Shown in pieces: positions 7,458 to 14,284 of a stretch of 24,300 nucleotides of DNA (positions are counted from its first letter, which is position 1; each line of letters opens with the position of its first letter). The DNA is taken from positions 1 through 24,300 of the forward strand of contig QXWX01000099.1 in assembly GCA_009911175.1 (NCBI GenBank), given 5' to 3'. The translations under genes were made by a program, and so were the position numbers. The notes beneath the pieces are model-generated. The model was given only the letters and a program-made list of their open reading frames with translations. It ran no database searches and was not told the origin of the DNA. The DNA is from Lachnospiraceae bacterium. GTDB lineage: Bacteria; Bacillota_A; Clostridia; Lachnospirales; Lachnospiraceae.

Positions 7458-9842
7458 CTAAATTTCAATCTTTCCTTCTGTCAGACCTTCTCCGGAAATT
7501 TTCACTGTAATACGTTTGTGATCTTCTGCAGACGAATCTAATCTCAGCACCGCAAGCGCGTGTCCTTCCCCCGCGGTCGTATCTGAGTTTTCATAGCCGC
7601 CCCGGTGCCGGGCTCTCAGTCCTCCGAAGCCAAGCAGACGGGCCGGGCCTTCGATTTCGATATGGAGCGGTGTGGAGGCATCTGCTGTCAGCAGGCCCTG
7701 TTCGTCCACCACATCCACATTGATAAAGGCCAGTGTGTCGTAGGTTTCCGCGGATAACTCCAGGGCTGCCGGTTTTCCCGCAGTTCTTAAAGCAGCGCGG
7801 CCGATTTCTTTTCCATTTTCATAGGCAACCGCAACCAGTTCTCCTGGCTCGTATACCGTATGGAACTGTGTCTCAAATGCGGTATCTTTTCCACAGGCCT
7901 GTTTTCCAAGGGATTTTCCGTTCTGGAACAGCTCCGCTGTATCGCCTCCCGCATAGACCTGGATCATGATGGGCTTCCCTTCCTGTCCCTGGTAGGAATA
8001 GGAAAAGGTGCAGTCCGTGTAGCACCAGGGCCCGAAATTCCGCGGGATTCCATAATTCGCCGGATCTTGTACAGCGATGCAAGGCTGCTTCGTCAGCCCG
8101 AATACGATTTCCCGGTAATAAGAGACAGGACGGCGGTTTCCGATGAGGGAAATGTCTCCGGCCGGGTTCATGAGATCCGGATATACCGAAGAAACCTCGC
8201 CCAGATAATCCCATCCGGTCCAGGTGAAATCTCCGATCACCGCCGGACACCGGGTGATCGCGTCCCAGTTCTCCGCGATCTGCTTTGGATAGGTCTCGGT
8301 CCCCACCATCACCCTGTCCGCATACTTTGCCGCATCCTTCAGATAACGGGAGGTCATATAGTTATAACCCAACACGTCCATGGTGGTTTCCAATTTTTCC
8401 AGTATCCCGCTGATGATGGGGTGGGAAACGATGCCCGGCATATCCCTCTCCATCGCCGCCATAAAGACATTCACATCTCCGGTTCCGGTATCCGCCTCCC
8501 CATGGGTGATATCGTCCACGATCCGGGCAAGTCCGTCCCCGGCCGCAAATGCGCCGTTGATCCCGTTGGTCGTATAGCGCGTGGAATCCAGTTCATGAAA
8601 TTTATCGCTGAGCATCCGGCTGGTCTCAAATCCCTTTTCCGTACAGATCTCAAAGATCTCATTTCCAGTAGAGTACATGATGACTGACGGGTGATTATAA
8701 TCCGCATCCACCATATGCCGAAGATCCTGTTCCCAACTCCTCTCAAAATCAATGGCATAGTCGTAACTCACCTTACTCTTGTTCCACACGTCCACCAGTT
8801 CGTCCATCACATACATCCCCAAACGGTCGCAGGCATTCAGGAGTGCCTGGGACGCCGGGTTATGGGCCGAGCGAATGGCATTGAAGCCCGCTTCTTTCAG
8901 CCGTTTCACCCGGCGGTACTCATAGTCCTCATAGGCGGACGCTCCCAAGATGCCCTGGTCATGGTGTACACAGGCCCCCCGCAGCTTCACGGTTTTCCCG
9001 TTGACGCGCAGGCCGCGGCGGGAATCCAGGGAAAGCTTACGGATACCGGAGGTCACTCTCGTCTCGTCCAGTACCGTTTCCCCTTCCCGGATCGTCAATG
9101 TGATCTGATACAGGTTCGGGGAGTCCTCCTCCCACAGCTTCGCCCCGTCTATGTATATATTTTTCCGGAAGTCCAGGACCGAACGGCTGTTGATCCTGAC
9201 CGGATATACCTGGTCCGCAGCCGTCTTTCCTTCTCCGACCTCCTGCACCCTGACCGAGAGATCCAATGTTTTCGCGGACAGGCCGTCATTGTGGATCCGG
9301 GCGGAGACACAGACCAGAGCCCCCTCGGAATCCGCATCGATAGTAGTGAATCTCAGGCCGTAAGGCTTTACATAAGTTTCCCCGCCATGGAACAGCCATA
9401 CGTCCCGGTAGATTCCCGCGCCGCTGTACCAACGGCTGCTCCTGGTGCCGCATTTTACCGTGACCAGAATCTCATTTTCCTCGCCGTATCTCAGATAGTC
9501 CCCGGCCTCCACGGTAAAATCCGTATAGCCGTAAGCGCTGCCGCCCACTTTCGACTGGTTGACAAATACGCCGGCATTCCGGTAAATGCCTTCGAACTGC
9601 AACATCACATGTCCGCCCCGGTATTCCTCGGGTACGAAAAACCGCTTGTAGTATTTGTACTCGCCTGCGTCAATATTTCCGGTATAGCCTCCATTGGCCG
9701 TCCCCTGCTTCTGCTCCTCATGGAACATGGCGTCATGGGGCAGATCCACCCGGACCGCATCCCGGGGCACCCGGAAAACCAGTTCAAATGGATCCAGATC
9801 CTTCCATACCTTCCATCCCTTGTTCAAATTTATTTTTTTCAT
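7458..9842 (-). CDS. Glycoside hydrolase family 2 (beta-galactosidase/glucuronidase-like)
   Basis: This 794-aa GH2 enzyme starts at ATG 9842, six bases after a perfect AGGAGG; the open frame extends further upstream without support. Domains in order are a sugar-binding jelly roll (about 1-170), an immunoglobulin-like domain (about 175-275), the TIM barrel (about 280-590), a DUF4982-like beta domain (about 600-680) and a GH2 C-terminal domain containing GFGGLRAR. The acid/base is Glu395 in STGNEIFE, and the likely nucleophile is Glu516 in VGTETYPK. The motif GDFTWTGWDYLGE follows. No signal peptide is seen. This subfamily is usually annotated as beta-galactosidase, but activity varies (galactosidase, glucuronidase, others), so the specificity is open. 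It heads the unit that continues into GH3. Confidence 0.92.
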   Translation of the reverse strand: MKKINLNKGWKVWKDLDPFELVFRVPRDAVRVDLPHDAMFHEEQKQGTANGGYTGNIDAGEYKYYKRFFVPEEYRGGHVMLQFEGIYRNAGVFVNQSKVGGSAYGYTDFTVEAGDYLRYGEENEILVTVKCGTRSSRWYSGAGIYRDVWLFHGGETYVKPYGLRFTTIDADSEGALVCVSARIHNDGLSAKTLDLSVRVQEVGEGKTAADQVYPVRINSRSVLDFRKNIYIDGAKLWEEDSPNLYQITLTIREGETVLDETRVTSGIRKLSLDSRRGLRVNGKTVKLRGACVHHDQGILGASAYEDYEYRRVKRLKEAGFNAIRSAHNPASQALLNACDRLGMYVMDELVDVWNKSKVSYDYAIDFERSWEQDLRHMVDADYNHPSVIMYSTGNEIFEICTEKGFETSRMLSDKFHELDSTRYTTNGINGAFAAGDGLARIVDDITHGEADTGTGDVNVFMAAMERDMPGIVSHPIISGILEKLETTMDVLGYNYMTSRYLKDAAKYADRVMVGTETYPKQIAENWDAITRCPAVIGDFTWTGWDYLGEVSSVYPDLMNPAGDISLIGNRRPVSYYREIVFGLTKQPCIAVQDPANYGIPRNFGPWCYTDCTFSYSYQGQEGKPIMIQVYAGGDTAELFQNGKSLGKQACGKDTAFETQFHTVYEPGELVAVAYENGKEIGRAALRTAGKPAALELSAETYDTLAFINVDVVDEQGLLTADASTPLHIEIEGPARLLGFGGLRARHRGGYENSDTTAGEGHALAVLRLDSSAEDHKRITVKISGEGLTEGKIEI

Positions 9843-9956
9843 CTCCATCCTCCTCGTCCGTCTATACATGTTATGGTTCACACCCTTTGGGTGTTCATTA
9901 ACAGCAGCCTGTTTATATACTATTCTGCACGATTCCCGCAGATTTTTCTACCTCCT

Positions 9957-9982
9957 ATTTTTATATAAAACCGACTTTTTTT
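9957..9982 (-). promoter_or_regulatory. Third copy of the glycoside-locus operator box, upstream of GH2
   Basis: On the plus strand this reads a T run, ATAT, four A, CCGAC and then seven T. Aligned to the box at 4989-5014 it keeps ATAT, the four-base spacing, CCGAC and the T tract, about 20 of 26 positions. A TATATA hexamer (minus strand, 9919-9914) lies about 40 bp downstream. The box-to-hexamer distance is similar to that at the symporter promoter, which suggests shared control. The binding protein is not in the window. Confidence 0.5.
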
Positions 9983-10006
9983 GCGGAATGAAAAAATGGC
10001 AGCACG

Positions 10007-10044
10007 AAAAAAAGAGCCCCTCTCTTCTCAAAAAAGGGCTCTTT
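10007..10044 (-). terminator. Rho-independent terminator of the diguanylate cyclase gene
   Basis: AAAGAGCCC (10011-10019) pairs perfectly with GGGCTCTTT (10036-10044). Read on the minus strand, the stem is followed by a run of seven U. It lies 12 bp after the stop codon of the gene at 10057-10983. Confidence 0.9.
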
Positions 10045-10056
10045 GTATTCCCTATA

Positions 10057-10983
10057 TTACTCGTCATCCGTCTGCAGCCACTGCTTCATCTCATCGCCGC
10101 ACCACACGACCTGATTTCTTCCAAATCGCTTTGCGTCGTACAGCATGGTATCCGCAATATTCAGATATGTAGGGTACTGCTCACTGTCCACGGGAAAGAC
10201 AGTGACCCCGCCGATACTGACGGTCACCCGTTTTCCGGCAGACGGCGCATGGGGGATCTGAAGGTCTTCGATCCCTCTGCGGATCTGCTTCATATATTCA
10301 TAATTAATCCTGGCATCCCCGCCCACGATGATCGCCACAAACTCTTCTCCTCCATAGCGCGCCACAAAATCCGTCGTACGCCGCAGATAGGTAGAAAGTG
10401 TGTTTGCCACCGCAATGATGACCTTGTCTCCTGCGGGATGTCCGAATGTATCATTGTAGGCCTTAAAGCGGTCGATATCAAACATACAGACGGTAAATGG
10501 AATCTTGAGCCGGACAGCCTCCTTCCATTTTGCTACGCTGTAAAGGTCATGCCGCCGTCTGTTGGCAATCCCGGTCAGCTGGTCAGTCATGGACTGATGC
10601 TCCACCTGCTTCCGATACTTGTACAGCTTGATATGTGTATTGACCCTGGCCTGCACGATCACCGGGTGAAATGGCTTGGCAATATAATCCACTGCGCCCA
10701 GTGTAAATCCGCGCTGCTCATTCTGAATGTCGGAAAGACTTGTGATCAGGATTACTGGAATGCTCCGGGTTATGATCTCCTCCTGCAGCCTTTTCAGCAG
10801 CATAAACCCGTCCATCCCGGGCATCACGACATCCAGCAGGATCAGAGAAAAATCCTGGGAGCTTGCATAGCTGAGCCCATCCTCTGCTGTCTGCGCGATG
10901 GTAATATCATAATCTTCCTCTAAAATCGATTTTAACCGTGCTGCCTGGATGGCACTGTCGTCAACGATCAATATTTTATCCAT
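10057..10983 (-). CDS. Response regulator with GGDEF diguanylate cyclase domain
   Basis: This 308-aa two-domain protein should make cyclic di-GMP from GTP when its receiver is phosphorylated, like WspR or PleD. The receiver domain (1-120) has the acidic pair at 8-9, the phospho-acceptor Asp51 in LLDVVMPGMDG and the conserved Lys103. The GGDEF domain (about 130-300) carries an intact GGEEF active site at 211-215. RTTD (202-205) lies five residues before it, matching the product-inhibition I-site. A further ~10 residues form a charged C-terminal tail. AGAGGAGG supports the ATG. It stands alone between two unrelated genes and has no partner histidine kinase nearby, so the input signal is unknown. 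It ends in a strong terminator, separating it from the GH2 gene downstream. Confidence 0.95.
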   Translation of the reverse strand: MDKILIVDDSAIQAARLKSILEEDYDITIAQTAEDGLSYASSQDFSLILLDVVMPGMDGFMLLKRLQEEIITRSIPVILITSLSDIQNEQRGFTLGAVDYIAKPFHPVIVQARVNTHIKLYKYRKQVEHQSMTDQLTGIANRRRHDLYSVAKWKEAVRLKIPFTVCMFDIDRFKAYNDTFGHPAGDKVIIAVANTLSTYLRRTTDFVARYGGEEFVAIIVGGDARINYEYMKQIRRGIEDLQIPHAPSAGKRVTVSIGGVTVFPVDSEQYPTYLNIADTMLYDAKRFGRNQVVWCGDEMKQWLQTDDE

Positions 10984-11003
10984 ATCTATTTCCTCCTCTT
11001 ATG

Positions 11004-11032
11004 AGTTTACAAAAACAGAGTGGATTTTGCAA
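11004..11032 (-). promoter_or_regulatory. Possible promoter of the diguanylate cyclase gene
   Basis: On the minus strand TTGCAA (11032-11027) and TAAACT (11009-11004) are separated by 17 bp, each four of six to consensus. It lies just upstream of the AGAGGAGG site of the gene at 10983. It overlaps the weak terminator of the preceding gene, so only one of the two readings may be right. Confidence 0.35.
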
Positions 11033-11041
11033 CCACTTTTT
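11011..11041 (-). terminator. Weak terminator after the membrane-protein gene
   Basis: AGTGG (11019-11023) pairs with CCACT (11033-11037). On the minus strand the stem is followed, after CTG, by five U. The stem is only five pairs, so read-through into the diguanylate cyclase gene is possible. Confidence 0.35.
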
Positions 11042-11063
11042 ACCCAAATCCTTCCAAAATGTC

Positions 11064-11999
11064 CTATAAAATGTGTTGCTTGATCTCAGACGTGTCATTT
11101 TTCAATAAGTATATGATCTTTTCTGCTTCCGATTCCAGCTCCGGAGGGAGGCATCCGTATTCTCCCGCAATCCGATCCTGCAGCTTCTCCTTCCAGCCCA
11201 TACCTCCGAGCGCGTCCATCCGTATATTTTCCTCTGCCAGAAATTGTTCAAGCTTCCTCGCCTTCTCCCGTTCTCTGCTGTCGATCGGCCACCGCCCCAG
11301 CTGTATCTTTATCTTCTGCCCATTGAGGTAGTACACCTCCAGCCGGACCCGATGGAACCCATGGCGCTTGAAACCGTATCCATATTCCAGATGAGCCATA
11401 ACAGCCAGTTTTTTGGAAATAACAGTTCCTTCCGCCACAAGCCAGTTGGCGCTTCTGTAGATTGGATGGGATCTGTCCAGATCTTCATCGGAAAACCGGA
11501 CCTGCTGAAAATGCTCCCTTGTTATCAGGCTGTCCATTTCCTCTTTGGACAGGATCCGGTTCAGACCCGGCATGGAATGATACGGGCACAGGATATACCG
11601 GAGCATCGGTACCAATGTAACAACAGTCATCAGACAAAAGAAAAGTGAAAAACCGATATCCTTTGCATCCCCTGCGATCCCCCCTCCTGCCAGAATATAG
11701 ACCTGAAATGCCATGGCGCTAAACACTGCGAAAAACAGCCACACCAAAAGCAGGATCCGCTTTTTCAGAGGATAAAACCGGATCCACTCGATCTGTTCCA
11801 TCCGGGTCCCGCACCTCCTGCCAGGGCGTGTCGTCCCTGGTTCCGGATCGGCAAGCGCCCTCCTGGCGATCTTTCTGCTGAGCCATTCGGGGAGCCCTAT
11901 GCAGATCACAAGGATCACCGTGATCACGGCGAACATGCACAGCAGGATGAAGCCGGCTCTCAGAGCCGCTTTCAAATATAACGCTTTATAATCAATCAA
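11064..11999 (-). CDS. Unrecognised three-TM membrane protein
   Basis: I do not recognise this 311-aa protein. It has one hydrophobic segment at about 14-36 and two at about 85-135, separated by a basic, Arg-rich loop. The C-terminal half is a soluble, charged region with no cysteines or known catalytic motif; it reads like an alpha/beta domain rich in Glu, Lys and Arg, with a YYLNGQKIKIQLG strand pair. It resembles the general plan of uncharacterised membrane proteins with a PH-like cytoplasmic domain, but this is only an impression. The frame also has a GTG at 12008, but TTG 11999 is preferred because AGAAGGTG then lies six bases upstream. It has its own near-consensus promoter and is separated from lysA by the repeat cluster. 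Function unknown. Confidence 0.75.
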   Translation of the reverse strand: MIDYKALYLKAALRAGFILLCMFAVITVILVICIGLPEWLSRKIARRALADPEPGTTRPGRRCGTRMEQIEWIRFYPLKKRILLLVWLFFAVFSAMAFQVYILAGGGIAGDAKDIGFSLFFCLMTVVTLVPMLRYILCPYHSMPGLNRILSKEEMDSLITREHFQQVRFSDEDLDRSHPIYRSANWLVAEGTVISKKLAVMAHLEYGYGFKRHGFHRVRLEVYYLNGQKIKIQLGRWPIDSREREKARKLEQFLAEENIRMDALGGMGWKEKLQDRIAGEYGCLPPELESEAEKIIYLLKNDTSEIKQHIL

Positions 12000-12056
12000 A
12001 AAATACACCTTCTTTAACCGAGCAGAAGAGATTTTCTCTCCCCTCTCACAGAACTT

Positions 12057-12085
12057 AGTATATTGTACAATATGAAAAAAGTCAA
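12057..12085 (-). promoter_or_regulatory. Promoter of the membrane-protein gene with palindromic spacer
   Basis: On the minus strand TTGACT (12085-12080) and TATACT (12062-12057) are 17 bp apart, each five of six to consensus. The 14-bp perfect palindrome ATATTGTACAATAT (12060-12073) covers the -10 and half of the spacer, so it is a candidate repressor site. The predicted start gives a leader of about 50 nt. Confidence 0.7.
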
Positions 12086-12108
12086 TGCCGGGCCAGAAAG
12101 CATGGCGT

Positions 12109-12458
12109 GTTACAGGTCACACCTTGACCAGGCGTGCCCTGTAACTCAGGCCGTCATTTTAAATTGTCTGCGGCAATGGACGGCCTGAATCCCAGCTTTT
12201 ATGTGCATCCTCCTGACCAATCAGCGTAGTGATTGGTCGGTGTGTGACATGTAACCATGGCGTTACAGTTCACGGCCCGTTACAGTTCACACGGTGTCGT
12301 GCACTTGCAGCACGGCATCCGGCCAATTCAGTGATGGGGCGGGCATCCACCCCCCCCCTCGCCGAGAGGCGACTTTTCAATGGGCTGGATGCCGTTACTG
12401 TGAGCACCCGGTCAGGGTGTGAACAGTAACCACGGCCCAACCGGCCGCGAACTGTAAC
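12109..12458. repeat. Cluster of nested palindromic repeats upstream of lysA
   Basis: About 350 bp without a credible gene is packed with inverted repeats. They are 12109-12116 with 12138-12145 (GTTACAGG), 12147-12155 with 12179-12187 (CAGGCCGTC), and 12215-12223 with 12230-12238 (GACCAATCA). 12314-12324 pairs with 12383-12393, and 12394-12409 pairs with 12415-12430. An outer 16-bp pair, 12262-12277 with 12443-12458, encloses the last two and has one G-U type mismatch. GTTACAGTTCAC is also repeated directly at 12262 and 12279. A run of nine C lies at 12350-12358. The arrangement suggests a MITE or REP-like element with terminal inverted repeats. No target duplication is obvious. Confidence 0.7.
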
Positions 12459-12500
12459 ACACTGCGGCAGATTTATCCGGCGCTCAGCATAACTTTTAGG

Positions 12501-12529
12501 TTGACAATTCTCAAGTTAACGATTATAGT
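12501..12529 (+). promoter_or_regulatory. Strong sigma-A promoter of lysA
   Basis: TTGACA (12501-12506) and TATAGT (12524-12529) are separated by exactly 17 bp, 11 of 12 to consensus. The predicted start near 12536 gives a leader of about 110 nt that contains the palindrome at 12580-12616. Confidence 0.85.
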
Positions 12530-12579
12530 GTTTCTGTAAATAATCCTTTAGCAAGATAAACTGGAAAAGTGTAAATACG

Positions 12580-12616
12580 ATTACTGTGAGCATCCGGTCA
12601 GGTTGTGAGCCGTAAC
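12580..12616. repeat. Second copy of the 37-bp palindrome, in the lysA leader
   Basis: This 37-bp unit matches the one at 12394-12430 at 32 of 37 positions, with the same central CCGGTCAGG. The arms are less symmetric than in the first copy. It ends 18 bp before the GAGGAGAG ribosome binding site of lysA and lies within the predicted transcript. Confidence 0.7.
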
Positions 12617-12646
12617 TGCATACAAAACAATGAGGAGAGAGCAGAT

Positions 12647-13915
12647 ATGAATAAGATTCCATTTGTAACAAAGGAACAGTTAGATGAGATCACGAAGACC
12701 TATCCGACCCCATTTCATTTATACGATGAAAAAGGAATCCGTGAAAATGTAAAGGCGCTGAAAGAAGCATTTTCCTGGAATCCCGGATATAAAGAGTATT
12801 TTGCGGTGAAAGCCACGCCGAACCCGTTTTTGATCCAGATCCTGCAGGAATATGGCTGCGGCTGCGACTGTTCCTCCTACACGGAGCTGATGCTGTCCGA
12901 CGCCATCGGCGCAAGAGGGGCGGACATCATGTTTTCCTCCAACGATACCCCGGCGGAGGAATTTGAACTGGCGGACCGGCTGGGAGCCATCATCAACCTG
13001 GATGACATCACCCACATTGAATTTCTGGAAAAAACCATCGGCCATATACCGGAGACCATCAGCTGCCGGTATAATCCGGGCGGGCTGTTCAAGATCAGCA
13101 ATGATATCATGGACAATCCCGGAGATTCCAAATATGGAATGACCACAGAACAGATTGGGGAGGCATTCCGCATATTGAAGGAAAAGGGCGCGAAGGAATT
13201 CGGAATCCACGCATTTCTTGCCAGCAATACAGTGACCAACGACTATTATCCGATGCTGGCAAGGGTGCTGTTCGAGCAGGCAGTCCGGCTGCAGAAGGCG
13301 GTCGGCGCGCATATCAAATTCATCAACCTGTCCGGCGGGATCGGAATCCCCTATACGCCCGACCAGGAGCCAAACGATATCCGGAAGATCGGGGAAGGCG
13401 TGCGCCGGGTTTACGAAGAGGTATTGGTTCCGGCAGGCATGGGCGACGTGGAGATCTATACGGAGCTGGGCCGTTACATGATGGGCCCGTACGGCTGCCT
13501 GGTCACAAAGGCCATCCACGAGAAGCACACCCACAAGGAATACATTGGTGTGGACGCATGCGCGGTCAATCTGATGCGGCCAGCCATGTACGGGGCGTAC
13601 CATCACATTACGGTAATGGGAAAGGAAAATCTGCCCTGCGACCACAAGTATGACGTGTCAGGCTCCCTCTGTGAGAATAATGATAAATTTGCCATCGACC
13701 GGATGCTTCCGGAGATCGCCCTGGGAGATTATCTGGTCATCCACGACACAGGGGCACACGGATTTGCCATGGGGTATAATTATAATGGAAAGCTGAAATC
13801 CGCTGAGCTTCTACTGAGGGAGGACGGAAGCGTGGAACTGATCCGCCGCGCGGAGACCCCTGCCGACTACTTTGCAACCTTCGACTGCTTCGAGATTGGA
13901 AAAAAACTGATATAA
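12647..13915 (+). CDS. lysA: Diaminopimelate decarboxylase
   Basis: This 422-aa PLP-dependent enzyme of the alanine-racemase fold should decarboxylate meso-diaminopimelate to L-lysine. Lys55 in YFAVKATPNP is the expected Schiff-base lysine. LSGGIGIPY is the glycine-rich phosphate-binding turn, GSLCENNDKFA holds the active-site Cys, and MRPAMYGAYHHI is the conserved C-terminal substrate/PLP segment. The frame extends upstream to a GTG at 12605, but ATG 12647 follows GAGGAGAG and gives the normal N-terminus. The gene is monocistronic, driven by the promoter at 12501. No other dap gene is nearby, and no lysine riboswitch fits in the 110-nt leader. A related decarboxylase (for example carboxynorspermidine decarboxylase) is possible but less likely given the motifs. 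Confidence 0.88.
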   Translation: MNKIPFVTKEQLDEITKTYPTPFHLYDEKGIRENVKALKEAFSWNPGYKEYFAVKATPNPFLIQILQEYGCGCDCSSYTELMLSDAIGARGADIMFSSNDTPAEEFELADRLGAIINLDDITHIEFLEKTIGHIPETISCRYNPGGLFKISNDIMDNPGDSKYGMTTEQIGEAFRILKEKGAKEFGIHAFLASNTVTNDYYPMLARVLFEQAVRLQKAVGAHIKFINLSGGIGIPYTPDQEPNDIRKIGEGVRRVYEEVLVPAGMGDVEIYTELGRYMMGPYGCLVTKAIHEKHTHKEYIGVDACAVNLMRPAMYGAYHHITVMGKENLPCDHKYDVSGSLCENNDKFAIDRMLPEIALGDYLVIHDTGAHGFAMGYNYNGKLKSAELLLREDGSVELIRRAETPADYFATFDCFEIGKKLI

Positions 13916-13919
13916 GGTA

Positions 13920-13948
13920 TTGCAAAAATGATTCGGATGTGTTAAGAT
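13920..13948 (+). promoter_or_regulatory. Possible tRNA-Leu promoter
   Basis: TTGCAA (13920-13925) and TAAGAT (13943-13948) are 17 bp apart, about 50 bp before the tRNA. Each box is four of six to consensus. No terminator is seen after lysA, so read-through is an alternative source of the tRNA. Confidence 0.4.
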
Positions 13949-13996
13949 TAATTCTGGTTTGAAGAGGATGTATTCAATACTTTTCAGGCCGGATAA

Positions 13997-14079
13997 GCGG
14001 ATGTGGCGGAATGGCAGACGCACAAGACTCAAAATCTTGCGGGGGTGACCTCGTGTGGGTTCAAGTCCCACCATCCGCA
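13997..14079 (+). tRNA. tRNA-Leu (anticodon CAA)
   Basis: This 83-nt class II tRNA has a seven-pair acceptor stem, GCGGATG with CATCCGC, and discriminator A at 14079. The anticodon stem CAAGA/TCTTG encloses the loop CTCAAAA, giving anticodon CAA, which reads UUG. A long variable arm (GGGGGTGACCTCG region) and a T arm with GGTTCAAGTCC are present, as expected for leucine. CCA is not encoded. Confidence 0.95.
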
Positions 14080-14083
14080 GTAC

Positions 14084-14124
14084 ACGGCGCAAAACCTCAG
14101 TGATTCAGGTTTTGCGCCGTTTTT
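14084..14124 (+). terminator. Strong terminator after tRNA-Leu
   Basis: A perfect 14-bp stem (14084-14097 with 14107-14120, core GGCGCAAAACCT) with a nine-base loop is followed by five T. It begins five bases after the tRNA. Confidence 0.95.
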
Positions 14125-14284
14125 CACAGTTGTATTTTAGAAGCTTGAAAAACTCGAAAAACTAAGGGATTCAGCTTTTTTATTAGATAAAAATGAAAAT
14201 AGACCAAATCAGCGCAAACCCTGTGTTTATAAGGCTTCTGCTAACTTGGTCTTACTATAACTCAACCCCCGCTACCGGGCCGGG

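Noticed and set aside
8691..9968. 425-codon plus-strand open frame opposite GH2
   Set aside because: Shadow of the GH2 gene in GC-rich DNA; no ribosome binding site and no protein-like pattern.
12350..12358. Run of nine C as a phase-variation tract
   Set aside because: It is not within a gene or a promoter spacer, so slippage would have no visible effect; it may also be assembly-sensitive.
12229..12429. 66-codon plus-strand open frame in the repeat cluster
   Set aside because: It crosses the nested inverted repeats, has no ribosome binding site and a composition dictated by the palindromes.
12109..12616. CRISPR array
   Set aside because: The repeated units are palindromes of different lengths with irregular spacing, not identical repeats with uniform spacers.
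12530..12646. Lysine riboswitch upstream of lysA
   Set aside because: The leader of about 110 nt is too short and is occupied by the palindromic repeat; no L-box core is visible.
12719..13645. 308-codon minus-strand open frame opposite lysA
   Set aside because: Shadow of lysA, whose active-site motifs are complete.
13997..14079. tRNA gene as an integration site for a mobile element
   Set aside because: No integrase and no repeated 3' tRNA fragment are seen nearby; a strong terminator directly follows.
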